A DNA stretch of 64,000 nt from Acetobacter garciniae (lineage in GTDB: Bacteria > Pseudomonadota > Alphaproteobacteria > Acetobacterales > Acetobacteraceae): assembly GCF_017377735.1 (NCBI RefSeq), contig NZ_JAFVMH010000011.1:20768-84767 (forward strand), in the 5' to 3' direction. Below, piece after piece: positions 63,272 to 64,000 of this stretch (within the stretch, counting starts at the first letter, position 1; every line of letters starts with the position of its first letter). Made by a program: the position numbers and the translations under genes. The notes under the pieces were generated by a model. That model was not told the origin of the DNA. It did not search any database and worked only from the letters and a program-made list of their open reading frames with translations.

Positions 63272-63952
63272 TCAATAGAGCCCCATTTCTTCAACATCAA
63301 AACCAGCAACTGTCAGAGTTTGTCTAAGCTGTGCTAAATGTTTTATGGCTTTTGGTTTGGTCAATGTACCGGCCTGCATAATTTGTATAATGTTTCTGCC
63401 GTCTTTATCTTTATTATCCAGGAGCATTTTACAAACAATGGCGTGTGCAGCATCGAATGCTTTGTAGCAATCGCCGTTTTGAATATGTCTATCTATTTTT
63501 TGTCGGTCCTTATGACCAATATTGATTTCCCCGATAAATTTTTCATAACTGACATCAATAGTTTCTGGACGGAAGAAACTGGAAAATTTCTTTTTTATGC
63601 TCTCGCGACGCCCCAGAGGTTCAGGATACGAAAAGTCGTCCCCGGAGTTTTTGACTTTGATAGATATATCATGAACGGTTTGAGCCATTATGAGGTTTGG
63701 CTTTTTTTTGAATTGCTGCATCAGGAGAATAAAAATAGCGCTCTCTTGCAATTGCTGATTGACGCTGGCAATAAAAAACGCATTCCTGCGGACAGATGAG
63801 GTCAGTTCCCTGTTAAACCTGTGAACAGAACCCAGGCGGTCGATATTTGTCTCATCGAAAGTAAGGTGTATAATATGCGGTTTCTTTGGCATAAAAATAT
63901 TTTGGAATTGATCAGCAAAACCGGGCATAAATGGATTACTTACGTCGCTCAT
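63272..63952 (-). CDS. Hypothetical protein of low GC content, upstream of tssA
   Basis: A 226-residue protein starting MSDVSNPFMPGFADQFQNIF at ATG 63952, which has an AGGAAAG ribosome site; an in-frame ATG at 63982 is less suited. It is rich in Lys, Ile, Asn and Phe, clearly more AT-rich than every neighbour, which suggests transfer. The sequence shows KKPHIIHLTFDETNI, VHDISIKVKNSGDDFSYPEP and a helical C-terminus (HLAQLRQTLTVAGFDVEEMG). No signal peptide, membrane segment or known motif is found. Position before tssA makes a T6SS link (effector, immunity or regulator) possible, but nothing in the sequence proves it. Confidence 0.7.
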   Translation of the reverse strand: MSDVSNPFMPGFADQFQNIFMPKKPHIIHLTFDETNIDRLGSVHRFNRELTSSVRRNAFFIASVNQQLQESAIFILLMQQFKKKPNLIMAQTVHDISIKVKNSGDDFSYPEPLGRRESIKKKFSSFFRPETIDVSYEKFIGEINIGHKDRQKIDRHIQNGDCYKAFDAAHAIVCKMLLDNKDKDGRNIIQIMQAGTLTKPKAIKHLAQLRQTLTVAGFDVEEMGLY

Positions 63953-64000
63953 TTTTTCTTTCCTGTTTGTTATATGAATCAATTTCGGACGTATATTAAG

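Noticed and set aside
1..64000. CRISPR arrays, rRNA genes, prophage or complete insertion sequences
   Set aside because: No regularly spaced repeats, rRNA-like sequence, phage structural genes or intact transposase were seen on reading both strands.

Overview
The window is a GC-rich chromosomal segment from an alphaproteobacterium, most likely an acetic acid bacterium (Acetobacteraceae). That call is an inference from protein character, the ureDABCEFG order and the Rhizobium-like imp order of the type VI secretion (T6SS) genes; no rRNA or other taxonomic marker is present.

Layout. (1) 1-4606: 3' part of a cluster related to the MSMEG_0565-0570 / Nit1C (nitrilase, cyanide-assimilation associated) set: tail of one gene, glycosyltransferase, MSMEG_0570-type small protein, MSMEG_0569-type flavoprotein, then a propionyl-CoA-synthetase-like ligase. 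(2) 4607-10606: a patchy stretch with a short-chain dehydrogenase remnant, an IS3-type transposase remnant, an L,D-transpeptidase, a proline-rich mini-lipoprotein, a TetR gene broken by one amber codon next to an MFS transporter, and an acyl-CoA-dehydrogenase-fold flavin monooxygenase. (3) 11101-13890: aconitase acnB followed by two terminators. (4) 14024-19118: an RNA-repair locus. The Ro60-like gene rsr, a 74-nt tRNA-mimicking RNA (YrlA-like), a tandemly repeated non-coding spacer and the RNA ligase gene rtcB form one minus-strand unit, with rtcR divergent. (5) 19559-27021: a DszA/NtaA-type flavin monooxygenase, the complete urease operon ureDABCEFG and a nickel permease. (6) 27068-63952: a large T6SS locus.

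The T6SS locus has two minus-strand blocks: tssI(vgrG)-DUF-fha-tssK-tssL-tssM-tagF-pppA, followed by a NarL-type two-component system, and tssA-tssB-tssC-tssC2-tagJ-tssE-tssF-tssG-ompA-metallopeptidase-PAAR. Between them, on the plus strand, is a four-gene unit: TpsB transporter, TpsA exoprotein, a CHAT-protease lipoprotein and a transmembrane Ser/Thr kinase. The kinase, the FHA protein and the PP2C phosphatase together resemble the PpkA/Fha/PppA switch of T6SS, so T6SS control and a two-partner-secretion/CHAT module may be linked. Nearly identical GTCCCC/GGGGAC dyads lie upstream of the response regulator gene, upstream of vgrG and between vgrG and tpsB, suggesting one shared regulator. Hcp, ClpV and TssJ are not in the window.

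Most notable: the Rsr / tRNA-like RNA / RtcB operon with an RtcR whose sigma-54 contact loop (GAFTGA) and Walker B glutamate are replaced; the TPS-CHAT-kinase unit inside the T6SS locus; and the shared dyads.
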